A stretch of DNA of 64,000 nucleotides, taken from contig CAUYUJ010020182.1 in assembly GCA_963575745.1 (NCBI GenBank), positions 504,604 through 568,603 on the forward strand, written 5' to 3'. The position numbers were made by a program, and so were the translations under genes. The stretch comes from Prorocentrum cordatum (lineage: Eukaryota; Sar; Dinophyceae; Prorocentrales; Prorocentraceae). Shown here one piece after another: positions 1-10,400 of this stretch (positions are counted from its first letter, which is position 1; each line of letters starts with the position of its first letter). The notes under the pieces were generated by a model. The model saw only the letters and a program-made list of their open reading frames with translations. It was not told where the DNA came from and did no database searches.

Positions 1-156
1 TGTCACGTCACACGGAACGCGCTCGGGGCGGCGTCGCGTAAGTAAACGTGACACGCAAATCCTGCGTGTCACCCGGAACGCTTCGGGGCGGCCGGGCGAC
101 GCGACACGCAGGATTTGCGTGTCGCGTAGACGTGACACGCAAATCCTGCGTGTCAC
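1..156. repeat. Array of short perfect hairpins in alternating orientation
   Basis: Three perfect hairpins are visible. At 48-72 a 10-bp stem GTGACACGCA encloses loop AATCC. At 100-126 an 11-bp stem (CGCGACACGCA) encloses loop GGATT, the complement of the first loop. At 132-156 the first unit recurs. Each is followed by a CGGAACG-type spacer, and bases 1-10 look like the end of a further unit. The middle unit is therefore the same palindromic module read on the other strand. No gene is associated; function unknown. Confidence 0.85.
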
Positions 157-258
157 ACGGAACGGCGACGACGTTGCTGTTGTTGTCGCCTTGGAGACAC
201 GTTGGGCGTAGCGCTTGAGCACATGCCTTTCCGTCGGCACCTCTCATTTGCAATTCGT

Positions 259-307
259 GGCCGGAATTGGAAATGACCGGAATTACAAATGACCGGAATT
301 ACAAATG
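259..307. repeat. Short 16-bp tandem repeat
   Basis: About three copies of a unit close to AAATGACCGGAATTAC stand head to tail. Short and locally restricted. Confidence 0.7.
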
Positions 308-318
308 AGTGCTCTGTA

Positions 319-321
319 CTT

Positions 322-372
<51 letters not shown>
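319..372. repeat. (GTC)n microsatellite
   Basis: About 17 nearly perfect GTC units upstream of the first candidate exon. Confidence 0.9.
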
Positions 373-422
373 CCTCGAGTCCTTCTCCTACTTCCCAGTC
401 CTGTCGCTGGCGGCCGGCTCCG

Positions 423-548
423 ATGGACGCGCGGGCCGCGGCGGCGGCCGACGATGCCTCGGAGGATCCGGACGAGCTCTTCCGCCGCTTGGGCGAGTCG
501 GAGGACCCGGATGAGCTCTTCCGCTTGGGCGACATCCTGGACTCTGCG
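423..548 (+). CDS. Candidate first exon of a TPR-repeat protein (partial)
   Basis: An ATG at 423 opens a 42-codon acidic stretch (MDARAAAAADD...) with a tandem duplication of SEDPDELFR followed by LGDILDSA. Read alone the frame stops at 573-575. If spliced at 548 to position 5160 it gives LGDILDSA-GRYAEAAEAF, which matches the A/B helix pattern of a tetratricopeptide repeat (TPR), a protein-protein interaction fold. The trinucleotide GGC is shared at both proposed junctions. Splicing across 4.6 kb of satellite is inference; the two stretches could belong to different genes. Later exons were not identified. Confidence 0.45.
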
Positions 549-612
549 GGCTGCCACGAGGGCGGTGATGACTAGGGGGGGGGATATCATGGCGGGGTCA
601 GGGGAGACAAAG

Positions 613-768
613 GCACCCACACTGCTACCCTTCCTACGTTTTCCCATTTCTGGGCCTCCTGGGAGGCCCTCGTCGCCACCGCTGGATTCACTTCGAAATT
701 TTGGTCAGAACGCACCCTGGGAGAGGTCGGGGGAGTAGCGGTGTCGGTACCTTCCGGTTCCCCCAAAG
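613..768 (+). mobile_element. Introner-like element, family 1, copy 1 (156 bp)
   Basis: A 156-bp element beginning GCACCCACACTGC and ending in CAAAG, flanked by a 5-bp direct repeat CAAAG (608-612 and 764-768). Its core (CTCGTCGCCACCGCTGGATT, then GGTCAGAACGCACCC) recurs at 5570-5670, 13531-13805 and 38894-39051. The last of these is a real intron by reading frame, so the family behaves as an intron-creating element. Here it lies between two copies of a roughly 40-bp sequence (about 558-600 and 766-806). Confidence 0.7.
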
Positions 769-806
769 AGGGCAGTGATGACTAGGGGGGAGTATCATGG
801 CGGGGG

Positions 807-1005
807 CCATTGTATCTCCCAGATTTCATGGCCCTTCTTCTTCTCCTCCTCCCCCTCCTCCGTCCTTCTTCTACTTTTCATGATTATTCTTATTATTTAC
901 GGGCGCAGCCCGTAATTTGATTTTCGAAAAATAAACAGAAATGACTGCCATAACTGAACTGAATCACCAAAGCACGAAAGCCGTTAAAAGGCAGTTTTAT
1001 TTTTG
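807..1005. other. Unassigned spacer
   Basis: Mixed pyrimidine-rich then AT-richer sequence. I see no gene or clear repeat here. Confidence 0.5.
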
Positions 1006-2851
1006 GGGGTGAGGATAGTTTGCTGGCAGTTTTAAGTCAGGGGATTGAGGATATCTCGCTGGCAGTTTTAGGCCAGGGGGTGATGATATCTCGCTGGTAG
1101 TTTTAGGCCAGGGGCGGTGAGGATATTTCGCTGGCAGTTGTAGGGCAGGGTGTTGAGGACATTTCGTTTTCAGTTTTAAGTCAGGGGGTGAGGATATGTC
1201 GCTGGCAGTTTTAGGCCATGGGCTGTTCAGGATATTTCGCTGGCAGTTTCAAGCGAGGGGTGTGAGGAAATTTGTGCTGGTAGTTTTAAATCAGGGGGGC
1301 GAGGATATTTCGCTGGCAGTTTCTGGCCAGGGGGGGAGGATATTTCGCTGGCAGTTTTAAGCGAGTGGTGTGAGGATATTTCGCAGGCAGTTGTAAGACC
1401 GGGGCTGGAGGATATTTCGCTGGCAGTTTTAGCGAGGGGTGTGAGGGTATGTCGCTGGCATTTTTAAGTGAGGGGTGCGGGGATATGTTGCTGGCAGCTG
1501 TAAGTCAGGGGGTGGAGGATATTTTACGGGCAGTTTCAAGCGATGGGGTGTGAGGATATTTCGCTGGCAGTTTCAATCGAGGGATGTGAGGATATTTCGC
1601 TGGCAGCTTAGCTGAGGGGTGTGAGGATATTTCGCTGGCAGTTTTAGGCCAGGGGCGATGAGGGCATTTCGCAGGCAGTTGTAGGGAGGGGGGTTGAGGA
1701 TATTTCGCTGGCAGTTTTGAGTCAGGGGGTGAGGATATGTCGCTAGCAGTTTTAGGCCATGGGCTGTTGAGGATATTTCGCTGGCAGTTTCAAGCGAGGG
1801 GTGTAAGGAAATTTGTGCTTAGTTTTAAGTCAGTGGGGCGAGGATATTTTACTGGCAGTTTCAAGCGAGGGGGTGAGGATATTTCGCTGCCAGTTTTAGG
1901 TCAGGGGGTTGAGGATATCTCGCTGGCAGTTTTAGGCCAGGGGATGATGATATTTCGCTGGCAGTTTAGGCCAGGGGCGGTGAGGACATTTCGCTGGCAG
2001 CTTTAGGGCAGGGGGTTGAGGACGTTTCGCTGGCAGTTTTAAGTCAGGGGGTGAGGATATGTCGCTGGCAGTTTTAGGCCATGGGCTGTTCAGGATATTT
2101 CGCTGGCAGTTTCAAGCGAGGGGTGTGAGGAAATTTGTGCTGGTAGTTTTAATCAGGGGGGCGAGGATATTTCGCTGGCAGTTTCTGGCCAGGGGGGGGA
2201 GGATATTTCGCTGGCAGTTTTAAGCGAGTGGTGTGAGGATATTTCGCAGGCAGTTGTCAGGCCGGGGCTGGAGGATATTTCGCTGGCAGTTTTAGCGAGG
2301 GGTGTGAGGGTATGTCGCTGGCATTTTTAAGTGAGGGGTGCGGGGATATGTTGCTGGCAGCTGTAAGTCAGGGGGTGGAGGATATTTTACTGGCAGTTTC
2401 AAGCGATGGGGTGTGAGGACATTTCGCTGGCAGTTTCAAGCGAGGGATGTGAGGATATTTCGCTGGCAGGCCATGGGGTGTGAGGATATTTCGCTGAGGG
2501 GTGTGAGGGTATTTCGCTGGCAGTTTTAGGCCAGGGGCGGTGAGGGTATTTCGGTGGCAGTTTTAGGCCAGGCGGCAGTTTTAAAAGGATGGGTGTGAGA
2601 ATATTTCGCACGTCAGGGGGCGGAGGATATTTCGCTGGCGGTGTCAGGCCAGGCGGTTGAGGATGTTTCGCTGGCAGTTTTTAAGTTTATGGGGATGGGC
2701 ATATTTCGCTGGTAGTTTTAGGCCAGGGGCTGTGAGGATATTTCGCTGGCAGGTTCAAGCGAGGGGTGTCAGGATATGTTGCCGGCAGTTTTAAGCGAGG
2801 GGTGTGAGGATATGTCGCTGGCAGTTTAAGGCCGGGCGGCAAGGATATTTC
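1006..2851. repeat. Degenerate minisatellite with higher-order structure
   Basis: About forty degenerate units, mostly 40-50 bp, share GAGGATATTTCGCTGGCAGT followed by a variable TTTTAAGCGAGGGGTG-like tail. Blocks of units recur as larger copies: the block around 1215-1500 reappears at about 2078-2360, an offset of 863 bp. Open frames through it are repeat translations, not genes. Confidence 0.9.
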
Positions 2852-3140
2852 CCATACGTAACCAAGCTGCACCATGTGCCACGCACGGGACGACGGAGGG
2901 GATGGGTGAGAGGGAGGACGGGGGACGAGGACGAACAGAATGTGGCGAAAGGGGGGTTCGGAGGTAGGGACTGAGAGGAGTCGTGGTCGTTGCGGGCATC
3001 CACGCGCCACGCGATGCAGTGTTGGGTCTTGCCCTGCCTGGCCCAGCCGAAGGCTACGCATGCAGCGCGGTGCTGCGCCCGTGTATATACTCGCCCCGTG
3101 GCGTGGGGTTGGCGAGGGGCCACGGGGCCAGCTGTCTGTT
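2852..3140. other. Unassigned spacer
   Basis: GC-rich non-repetitive sequence between the minisatellite and the CTA tract. Nothing recognisable on either strand. Confidence 0.5.
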
Positions 3141-3144
3141 TTTT

Positions 3145-3350
3145 TTGTTTATTGCTTCTTCTTCTTCTTCTTATTATTATTCCTGTTCATATTCCTCTTC
3201 TTCTTCGTCTTAGTCTTACGATTCGTAGTATTTCTGCTACTACTACTCTTACTACTACTGCTGCTGCTACTACTACTACTGCTACTGCTACTGCTACTGC
3301 TACTGCTACTGCTGCTGCCTCTACTACTACTACTACTACTACTACGACTA

Positions 3351-3385
<35 letters not shown>

Positions 3386-4298
3386 ACTACTAATACTGCT
3401 ACTGCTACTACTACTACTACACTACTACTACTTATACCCTCCTTGGGGGGGGGGGTGGTTACTACTATCACGTACTACTACTACTACTATTTTAACTACT
3501 ACTACTACTACTAAACTACTACTATACTACGACTACTACTACGACTACGAAACTGACTAACTACTAGTACTAGTATTAGTGTAGTAGTCTGAGTCTACTA
3601 ATACTACTATACTTACGGCTACCACTGCTGCTACTACGAACTACTACGACAAACTACTACTTACTACTACCAACTACTACTACTACTAACTACTACTTAC
3701 TATACTACTCTACACTACTACTACTACTACTATCACTACTACTACTCCACGACACTACTACCACTACTAACTAATACCTTATTACTTGATGATGCTTACT
3801 AACTACTACTACTACTACTACTACTACGGAGTACTAATAGTACTACTAGTATTACTACTAGTAACTACCAGTAGCTACTGATACTGTTACCACTACTACT
3901 ACTACTAACGACACTACTACTACTAGTACTACTACTACTTACTCTACTTACTACTACTAGTACTACTACTACTACTACTGCTGCTGGCTGCTGCTGCTAC
4001 TACTACTAACTACTCTACTAACTAGTACTACTACGACTACTACTACTACTACTACTACGACTACTACTACTCTCTACTTACTATACTACTACGACTACTA
4101 ACTACTACTAGCTACTGCTACTACTACTATTACTACTACTACTACTCTGCTCTGCTGCTGCTACTATTACTTTAATCTACTGCTGCTACTACTACTCTAC
4201 TACTACTATTACTGTTACTACTCTGCTACTACTACAATACGACTACTATGCTACTGCTACTACTACTACTACTACTACTACTACTCCTGCTGGTGTTG

Positions 4299-4333
<35 letters not shown>

Positions 4334-4337
4334 GCTG

Positions 4338-4368
<31 letters not shown>

Positions 4369-4378
4369 CACTACTACG

Positions 4379-4422
<44 letters not shown>

Positions 4423-4433
4423 TACTACTACTA

Positions 4434-4505
<72 letters not shown>
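3145..4505. repeat. (CTT)n then long imperfect (CTA)n microsatellite
   Basis: CTT units at about 3156-3215 are followed by about 1.27 kb of imperfect CTA/ACT trinucleotides (3236-4504) with occasional CTG units. The purest run is about 4250-4504. The poly-L, poly-T and poly-V frames here are translation artefacts. Confidence 0.95.
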
Positions 4506-4790
4506 CGTTTGTTGTTACTACTATTATTATTCGTATTATTCTTACCATTCGTATCGTCATGCTCGTTGACATTACTAGCAGTCTCACTCGCATGTTTTAT
4601 TTTTATTCATGTGTCTCATTATTATCATTATTGTTCGTATTTGTCTTCTTATTATCCTCCTCCCTCGGCCCTTTAGTATTATTATTGTTATGATTATTTT
4701 TCCTCGTCTTCACTTTGGCATCTGTCTTCTTCTTGTCCCGCCGCGTCCCCCCAGGGCCGCGCGCGCGCCTCGGGCCACGGTGGGTCGGAG
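4506..4790. other. AT-richer ATT/CGT-like spacer
   Basis: Decayed ATT trinucleotides give way to GC-rich sequence. No gene seen. Confidence 0.5.
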
Positions 4791-4794
4791 GCTC

Positions 4795-5150
4795 CCCCCT
4801 CCTCGGACGCGCCCCCTCCTCTGATGCGCCCCCCTCCTCGGAGCCCCTCCTCGGGCGCCCCCTCCCTCGGACGCCCCCTCCTCGAGCGCCCCCTCCTCGA
4901 ACGCCCCTCCTCGGACGCCGCCCCCGCGGACGCCCCCACCTCGGACGCCCCCGCCTCGGACGCGCCCCCCACCTCGGACGCCCCCTCCTCGGACGCGCCC
5001 CCCTTCTCGGACGCCCCCTCCTCGGGCGCCCCCCTCCCTCGGACGCCCCCTCCTCGGGCGCCGCCTGGGCGCCTCCTCCTCGGGCGCCCCCCTCGTGGGC
5101 GCTCCTCCGCGGACGCCCCCGAGGGCGCCCCCTCCGCGGGCGCTCCCGAG
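4795..5150. repeat. GC-rich minisatellite upstream of the TPR exon
   Basis: About twenty units of 15-18 bp close to CCTCGGACGCCCCCT. The tract runs in the same open frame as the downstream TPR exon (encoding S-D-A-P repeats), so it could be an exon extension, but an acceptor AG sits right at the repeat-exon border. Confidence 0.8.
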
Positions 5151-5159
5151 GACGGCCAG

Positions 5160-5306
5160 GGCCGCTACGCGGAGGCCGCGGAGGCCTTCGAGCGCAGCGC
5201 GCGGCGGGCGCAGTGCGCGGGCGCTGCGGCGGCGGGCGCCCTGCTGAACCGGGGCTTCGCGCTGCGGAGCTGCGGCCGCCGCGGCGCGGCCGCGGAGGCC
5301 TTTCGC
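5160..5306 (+). CDS. Candidate second exon of a TPR-repeat protein (partial)
   Basis: The frame reads GRYAEAAEAFERSARRAQ, then ALLNRGFALRSCGRRG and AAAEAFR. These are helix B of one TPR and helices A and B of the next, including the small-residue positions typical of TPRs. It follows CCAG (5156-5159), a good acceptor, and joins in frame to the exon at 423-548 to complete the first repeat. The 3' boundary is not certain because the frame runs on into T-rich sequence at about 5330. A fragment AWREALRAGAA at about 13806 could be a later exon. Remaining exons are not found. Confidence 0.55.
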
Positions 5307-5377
5307 TTGGCATCGTTCGGGCGTGCGCAGTTTTTTCCCTTTTTTTCTCCGACGGTGCCAGTTTTTTTCCATCCTCC

Positions 5378-5964
5378 TCCCTCCTCCTCCACGCCTCCTC
5401 CTCCTCCTCCTCCTCCACCCTCCTCCTCCTCCCACTTCCTCCTCCTCCTCCTCCCCTCCCCTTCCTCCTCTTCCTCCTCCTCCTCCCTTCCTCCTCCTCC
5501 TCCTCCTCCTCCTCGTCCTCCCTCCTCCTCCTCCTCCTCCCCTCGTTGTCCCCTTTGTTGGGGCCTCCTGGCTGGGCCTCCGTCGTCGCCGCCGCTGGAT
5601 TCGCCTCGGAGTCCTGGTCAGAACGCGCCCCGGGAGAGGTCCGGGGAGTAGCGGTGTCGGTACCTTTTGGTCTCCCCCTCCTCCTCCTCCTCCTTCCTCC
5701 TCGCCCTCCTCCTCCTCGTCCTCCTCTCCGCCTCCTTCCTCCCCCCTCCTCTCCCCCCTCCTCCTCCCTCCTCTCCTCCTCCTCCTCCTCCGCCTCCTCG
5801 GCCTCCTTGCTCCCCTCCTCCTCCTCCCCTTCCCCTCCTCCTCCTCCCTCCTCGTGGTCCTCGCTCCTCCTTTCATTCTTTTCTCCCCCCCCTCCCTCCT
5901 TGTCCCAACCTCCACACTCCTCTTCTCCCCCTCCCTCCTTCCTTCTCCCCTCCTCCTCCCCCCT
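5378..5964. repeat. (CCT)n tract with embedded introner relic
   Basis: Imperfect CCT repeats fill 5378-5552 and 5679-5964. Between them, about 5553-5678, is a family-1 introner copy with the conserved GGTCAGAACGCGCCCCGGGA and GGTGTCGGTACC blocks, but with both ends merged into CCT repeat so no direct repeat can be read. Confidence 0.85.
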
Positions 5965-5987
5965 TCCGTAGCCATTTTTGGCTCAAG
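5965..5987 (+). other. Spliced-leader (SL) relic at the 5' end of LINE1
   Basis: The sequence matches the conserved dinoflagellate 22-nt SL (CCGTAGCCATTTTGGCTC core) except for one extra T in the T run. It is followed directly by the LINE1 leader. SL RNA is trans-spliced onto nuclear mRNA 5' ends in dinoflagellates, so a genomic SL marks reverse-transcribed mRNA. Confidence 0.85.
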
Positions 5988-6138
5988 ATGCCTAGTTTCC
6001 ACAGGGGAGAACAGCCAGCCCCTCGCTATCCGCGGCCAGTGCCCAGGGCTTTTTTGTTTTCTTGAGCCCGACAGCTTTGTTCAACTCTCCGTGTGCCTCC
6101 TGCAGCCCGCAGGTGAGCTTCCTCAGTCACTCTCGTCC

Positions 6139-7362
6139 ATGGCGCCTCCGCAGCAGCGCAGCGCCTATGTCAAGTGCTACTCCTGCTCGTACTCCTGGAA
6201 CTACAAGACCAACCAGACGTGCTACTGGTGCAGCAAAGCCTTGGCGCCGTGGACAGACTCCCCGCCTCCAGTTCAAGGCGCCTGGGAGGCCCGCGCCAAG
6301 GCTGCAGCCCAGGCCGACCCCAGCTGTACCCAGCAGCCCAGCCCCGAGACGGGATGGGAACCGTGGTCGTCATGGCCCAAGTCCCGCCGCCGCCGAGGCA
6401 ATGGCAATGGCAAGAACCAAGAGGACGACTGGTGGGCCAACAAGAACGACACCCCCAAGGTGCGCTCCGCAGAGGATATCCTTGCGGAGCTCCAGGCGAT
6501 CGCCCCCCACATCGACAAGGCAGCCATCGACGGTATCAAGTCGCAGATCCCGCCGCCCCAGCCGCAGAAGCCAGCCGACCTCAACGACATCTACAGCCGC
6601 GCCCAGGCCACGGAGCGCCGCTGCAAGAACAATCTGGAGAGGCTGCTCGAGAGTGAGCAAAAGGCGCTCAGCTGGTACACCGAGCGCAAGGCGGCGTCGG
6701 AGGAGGCCGCCTACAAGTTGGCAGAAGCCCAGGCCGAGGCCCAAGCAGCTCTCGATGCCCTTCAAGTCGCTCGCAAGGGCGGCACGGCTCCCACGGCCTC
6801 GCAGCAGAACCCGACGTTCAACCTCACCAGCCTCCTCGAGGACGGTGACATATCCATCGAAGCGGGTTCGGCGTTCGATCTCCAAGGCCTCGACATCGAC
6901 GACAGCGATCGCCAGGCATGGGGATCCCTTCAGCAGCGCTTCGCCACGGAGCTCAAGGCCAAGGTCACCGAGCTCTTCGGCAACACCGCCAGCCGCATCA
7001 GCCAGCTCCGCACAGAGGCCAGCACCATGCGCACGCGCTTCGCCGCCAAGCGTCAGCGGGCCGACGAGGACGGTCACGCCCGAGAGGGAGGTGGATCTCC
7101 GCCCGCCGCCTCGGCGGCAGCAGGCGAACCCCCAGCGGCAGCCGCAGCGGACGCTGATGGCTCCGTGGCCTCATCGCCAGCGGCGCCAGGCGACGAGCCT
7201 CCCGCACCTGCTGCTGGTGCTACTTCTGACGGCAGCGTCGCTGCACAGCCTGTACCAGCGATCAACAAGGACCCCGACCTCGAAGACAAGGCACAGAAGA
7301 TGCTCAGCCAGATGCGCAAGCCCACCGCTACCGCCGCGGCTGGAGCGCAGCAGCCTCTTTAG
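6139..7362 (+). CDS. LINE1 ORF1: zinc-finger, coiled-coil protein
   Basis: 407 residues from the first ATG after the SL relic. Residues 12-31 hold a CX2C-X11-CX2C finger with an internal Asn, resembling the RanBP2-type fold, which in other proteins binds RNA or ubiquitin. An acidic and Lys-rich middle follows, then a long Ala/Glu/Lys-rich helix (about residues 150-215) likely to form a coiled coil, and an Ala/Pro-rich tail. This layout fits a LINE ORF1 RNA-binding protein. It ends in TAG 58 bp before the ORF2 ATG. The frame is open upstream only because of CCT repeat. Role as ribonucleoprotein component is inferred from position. Confidence 0.8.
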   Translation: MAPPQQRSAYVKCYSCSYSWNYKTNQTCYWCSKALAPWTDSPPPVQGAWEARAKAAAQADPSCTQQPSPETGWEPWSSWPKSRRRRGNGNGKNQEDDWWANKNDTPKVRSAEDILAELQAIAPHIDKAAIDGIKSQIPPPQPQKPADLNDIYSRAQATERRCKNNLERLLESEQKALSWYTERKAASEEAAYKLAEAQAEAQAALDALQVARKGGTAPTASQQNPTFNLTSLLEDGDISIEAGSAFDLQGLDIDDSDRQAWGSLQQRFATELKAKVTELFGNTASRISQLRTEASTMRTRFAAKRQRADEDGHAREGGGSPPAASAAAGEPPAAAAADADGSVASSPAAPGDEPPAPAAGATSDGSVAAQPVPAINKDPDLEDKAQKMLSQMRKPTATAAAGAQQPL

Positions 7363-7420
7363 CCGACTACTACCCGACCCTGGACGGAATGGTGAGACGG
7401 GACGCCTACCGTCAGAGACC

Positions 7421-10400
7421 ATGAAATACGACAACCCACCGATCATCAACACAATGGACGCAGTCCTCGACCCGTTCGACGAGCTGGCCGAGTTGGACGC
7501 CCACATCGATTTCGCAGCCACAGTTCAGTTTGCTACCGCCCCGCCCGAGACGCTGTCCTCGGCAGGGGGCGATGAGGCGGCACAGTCCGTCGACGCAGTA
7601 TCATGGGACCCAGGGCAGCCGCAGCGTGCCGAGCGAGCCGACCCTGATGCCGCTCCGCCCGAGACGCTGTCCTCGGTAGGGAGTGATGAGACGGCCCGAG
7701 CTGTCGACAAGCAGTTGGTACAGGAACCAGGGGATCAGGTGCCAAAGGCACACCCTGATGCCGCCCCGCCCAAGACTCAGTCCTTGGTAGGGGGCGATGA
7801 GATGGCGGAAGCCATCGGCTCGACCGCTGTGGAAGGCCCATGCAAGCCCAGCAGCCCGAGACCCGTCCCCAGACCCGTCTACCAAGACGAAGGCCCTACG
7901 AATCCCACGCCGTCAGATCACTCCCTTTTCTTCTCCAACATTACCCAGTGGGGGCCACAGTCGGAGAAATGGTTGGCAGGACCAGGCAAACAATATCAGA
8001 TGGTGGCATTGGTGGAGACACACATCTCGCACGGTAAGGCCCCTCTCATCTACAACAAGCTAGCATCAGATGGTTGGAGGATATCATCGACTACAGCCAC
8101 GCCGACCAGCAGATCCGACGGAGGCAACACGGGCGGCGAGATCATACTCTCCAGGTACCACGTCCAGGCCACAACCTTCAACCACCTCCGCGACCTGGCC
8201 ATCTCCCAGCGCAGGCCCGACCCGTTCCGAGGCTTCACCCCCATGGTATGGCACAGACGCTCGGGCAACCTGGTCGTTATTGCAGCATACCTGGAACCCC
8301 ACAGGCAGATCGAGGGTGCAGTGCACGATAAGCTACTTTCGCTGGGGGCCTTCGTCACTATGCTCTCTGACCCGTGGATCATCCTGGCCGATTGGAATAT
8401 GACTCCTGAGCAGCTCGCAGCGACAGAGTGGCCCGCCAAATGGAATGCTACCATCGTGCGAGCGCCTGGATCTGCCACGTGCGACAAGGGCCAGGGGCTC
8501 ACGCTCGACTTCGCATTGGTCAAGTCTGGCATCGAGCACACGATCTCCATTCGCCAGTGCCCCACCGTCCCCTGGGCCACCCACGTGGGCTTTGAGGTTC
8601 GAGCAGGCAGTGCAGACCCCTGGTGGTATCAGTCGATCCATACCCCCAGAGCCTTCCCCACAGTGGACAGACCCAGGATCCCACCCGACCCCAATAGCAA
8701 GTCCGCCATCAAGAGACGCAAAACAGCAGAAGCTCGAGCGGCACGCCTACGCGAACTACCTCCTGAACTCCAACAAACAGCAGCACAACTCCAGCCTCAA
8801 GACGAGCCCGCAGCACAGGAGCCCATCCCTTACGCTATCCCGACCGACCTCTGGGAGGAGCAATGGCAGCAAGCAGTGCCCACACGTTGTAAGCAGCCCC
8901 GCGCGCACTTCGTGTACACTCACTGGGCGCACCACGCCGACGACCTCAACCTCAAGTACGCCAAATGGGTCACGGCGCTCGAGAACACCATGATCAGCCA
9001 TCACCAGATCGACCCCAAGGAAGCCGCAGCCTTCACAGGCCGTGCCCAAGGCTACCAATTTTCCTGGAAGAAGACGGCCGCCGCCCCAGGCCGCGTTCAC
9101 GTACATGACCCTCAGTCTGAATGGTGGGCAATCACGCTCGCCCTCATCAAGCGCTACGCTGCGCTTCACGACAAGCCCAAGCACACAGCGCTCATGCAGC
9201 AGCAGGCCTCCATCATCCAGCAGCGCGCGGACCACTTCAGCACTCACTTTCACGACCTCCAGTTCGAGAAGGTCGAGGACACCATCTTCCGCTGGTTTGC
9301 ACTCGTCTGGGCCCCGCACTTGGACAACGAGGACACCGGCGACTTGGTCACCATTACTGCTACCTGGGCCTCCAGAGCGCTGGCCGCCGCCCTCGCTAAG
9401 TCCAAGAGGGCCTACGGCGCCTGGCTCGCCAAGCAATGGAAACACCGCCCTGGAGTACTACACGCCCATGTCAAGCCAGCGCCCGTGCGCCACATCGAGG
9501 CCTACACGACCAACCTGACCATCGCCGACCCCGCCGTTATCATGGACAGCAAGAAGCAACAATGGCAACAAGTATGGCAGGCCACAGAGACCCCGGACGA
9601 CATCCTACAGGCGCTATCAAAGGCCAAGACAGCAGCCGCACACCAACCGCTCGAGCCCATCACAGCCGAGATCGTACATCGTTTTCACGGCCGCGTGCCA
9701 CCCAGTAAAGCACATGGAGTGGACGCACTTGGACCTCGCGACCTCCATCGACTACCAGAACCAGCAGTCGAAGCCTATGCGGATATCCTCAACGCAGTAG
9801 AGCAGGCAGGCATTTGGCCACTACAACTCTCAGGCACTATTGCAGCCCTAGCAGCCAAGAAGTCTGGAGGCGACAGGGTCCTCGGCATGCTACCTCACAT
9901 GGCCAGGCTCTGGTATCGCATCAGATCGACGGCATCTACTTCCTGGACCCAAGGACTGGATGACTTTTGGACTACAGCCATCAAAGGCTCCTCAGCTCTC
10001 CAGGCCGCCCTGCACAGGGCCTTGTTAGACGAGACAGCCTCAGCACTTGGCATACAGTCAGCCACATTGCTATTGGACATTCAGAAGTTCTACGACAATA
10101 TCAAGCTCGCCAACCTCATCATGGTCGGCCTCAACTGCGGCTTCCCACCCATCGTTCTACTTCTGGAAGTACAGCTATACCTCGCGCCCAGATTCTTGCG
10201 CAGCCGACAATGGGTGAGTATGCCTATCTTCGCCTCCAAAGGCATCATCGCAGGCCCCCCGCATGGCACGACCTTGGCGCGACTCATATTACTTCCTATT
10301 CTACGGCAAGCCCAAGCTCAGGCTGAGCTAGCCCAGATGTGGACCTTCGTAGACGACACCGTCCTCCGAGTCGAAGGAGTCCTACGCACACTTCAGAAGC

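Noticed and set aside
1006-2851. CRISPR-like array
   Set aside because: Units are degenerate, adjoin without unique spacers of constant length, and the genome is clearly eukaryotic.
4246-4593. Long frames of poly-Val, poly-Leu or poly-Thr in the CTA tract
   Set aside because: They are translations of a trinucleotide repeat in all frames, with no non-repeat domain.
6062-7420. N-terminal extension of LINE1 ORF2 over ORF1
   Set aside because: The frame is open but has no ATG in the right context, and it overlaps ORF1, which has a zinc finger and natural composition.
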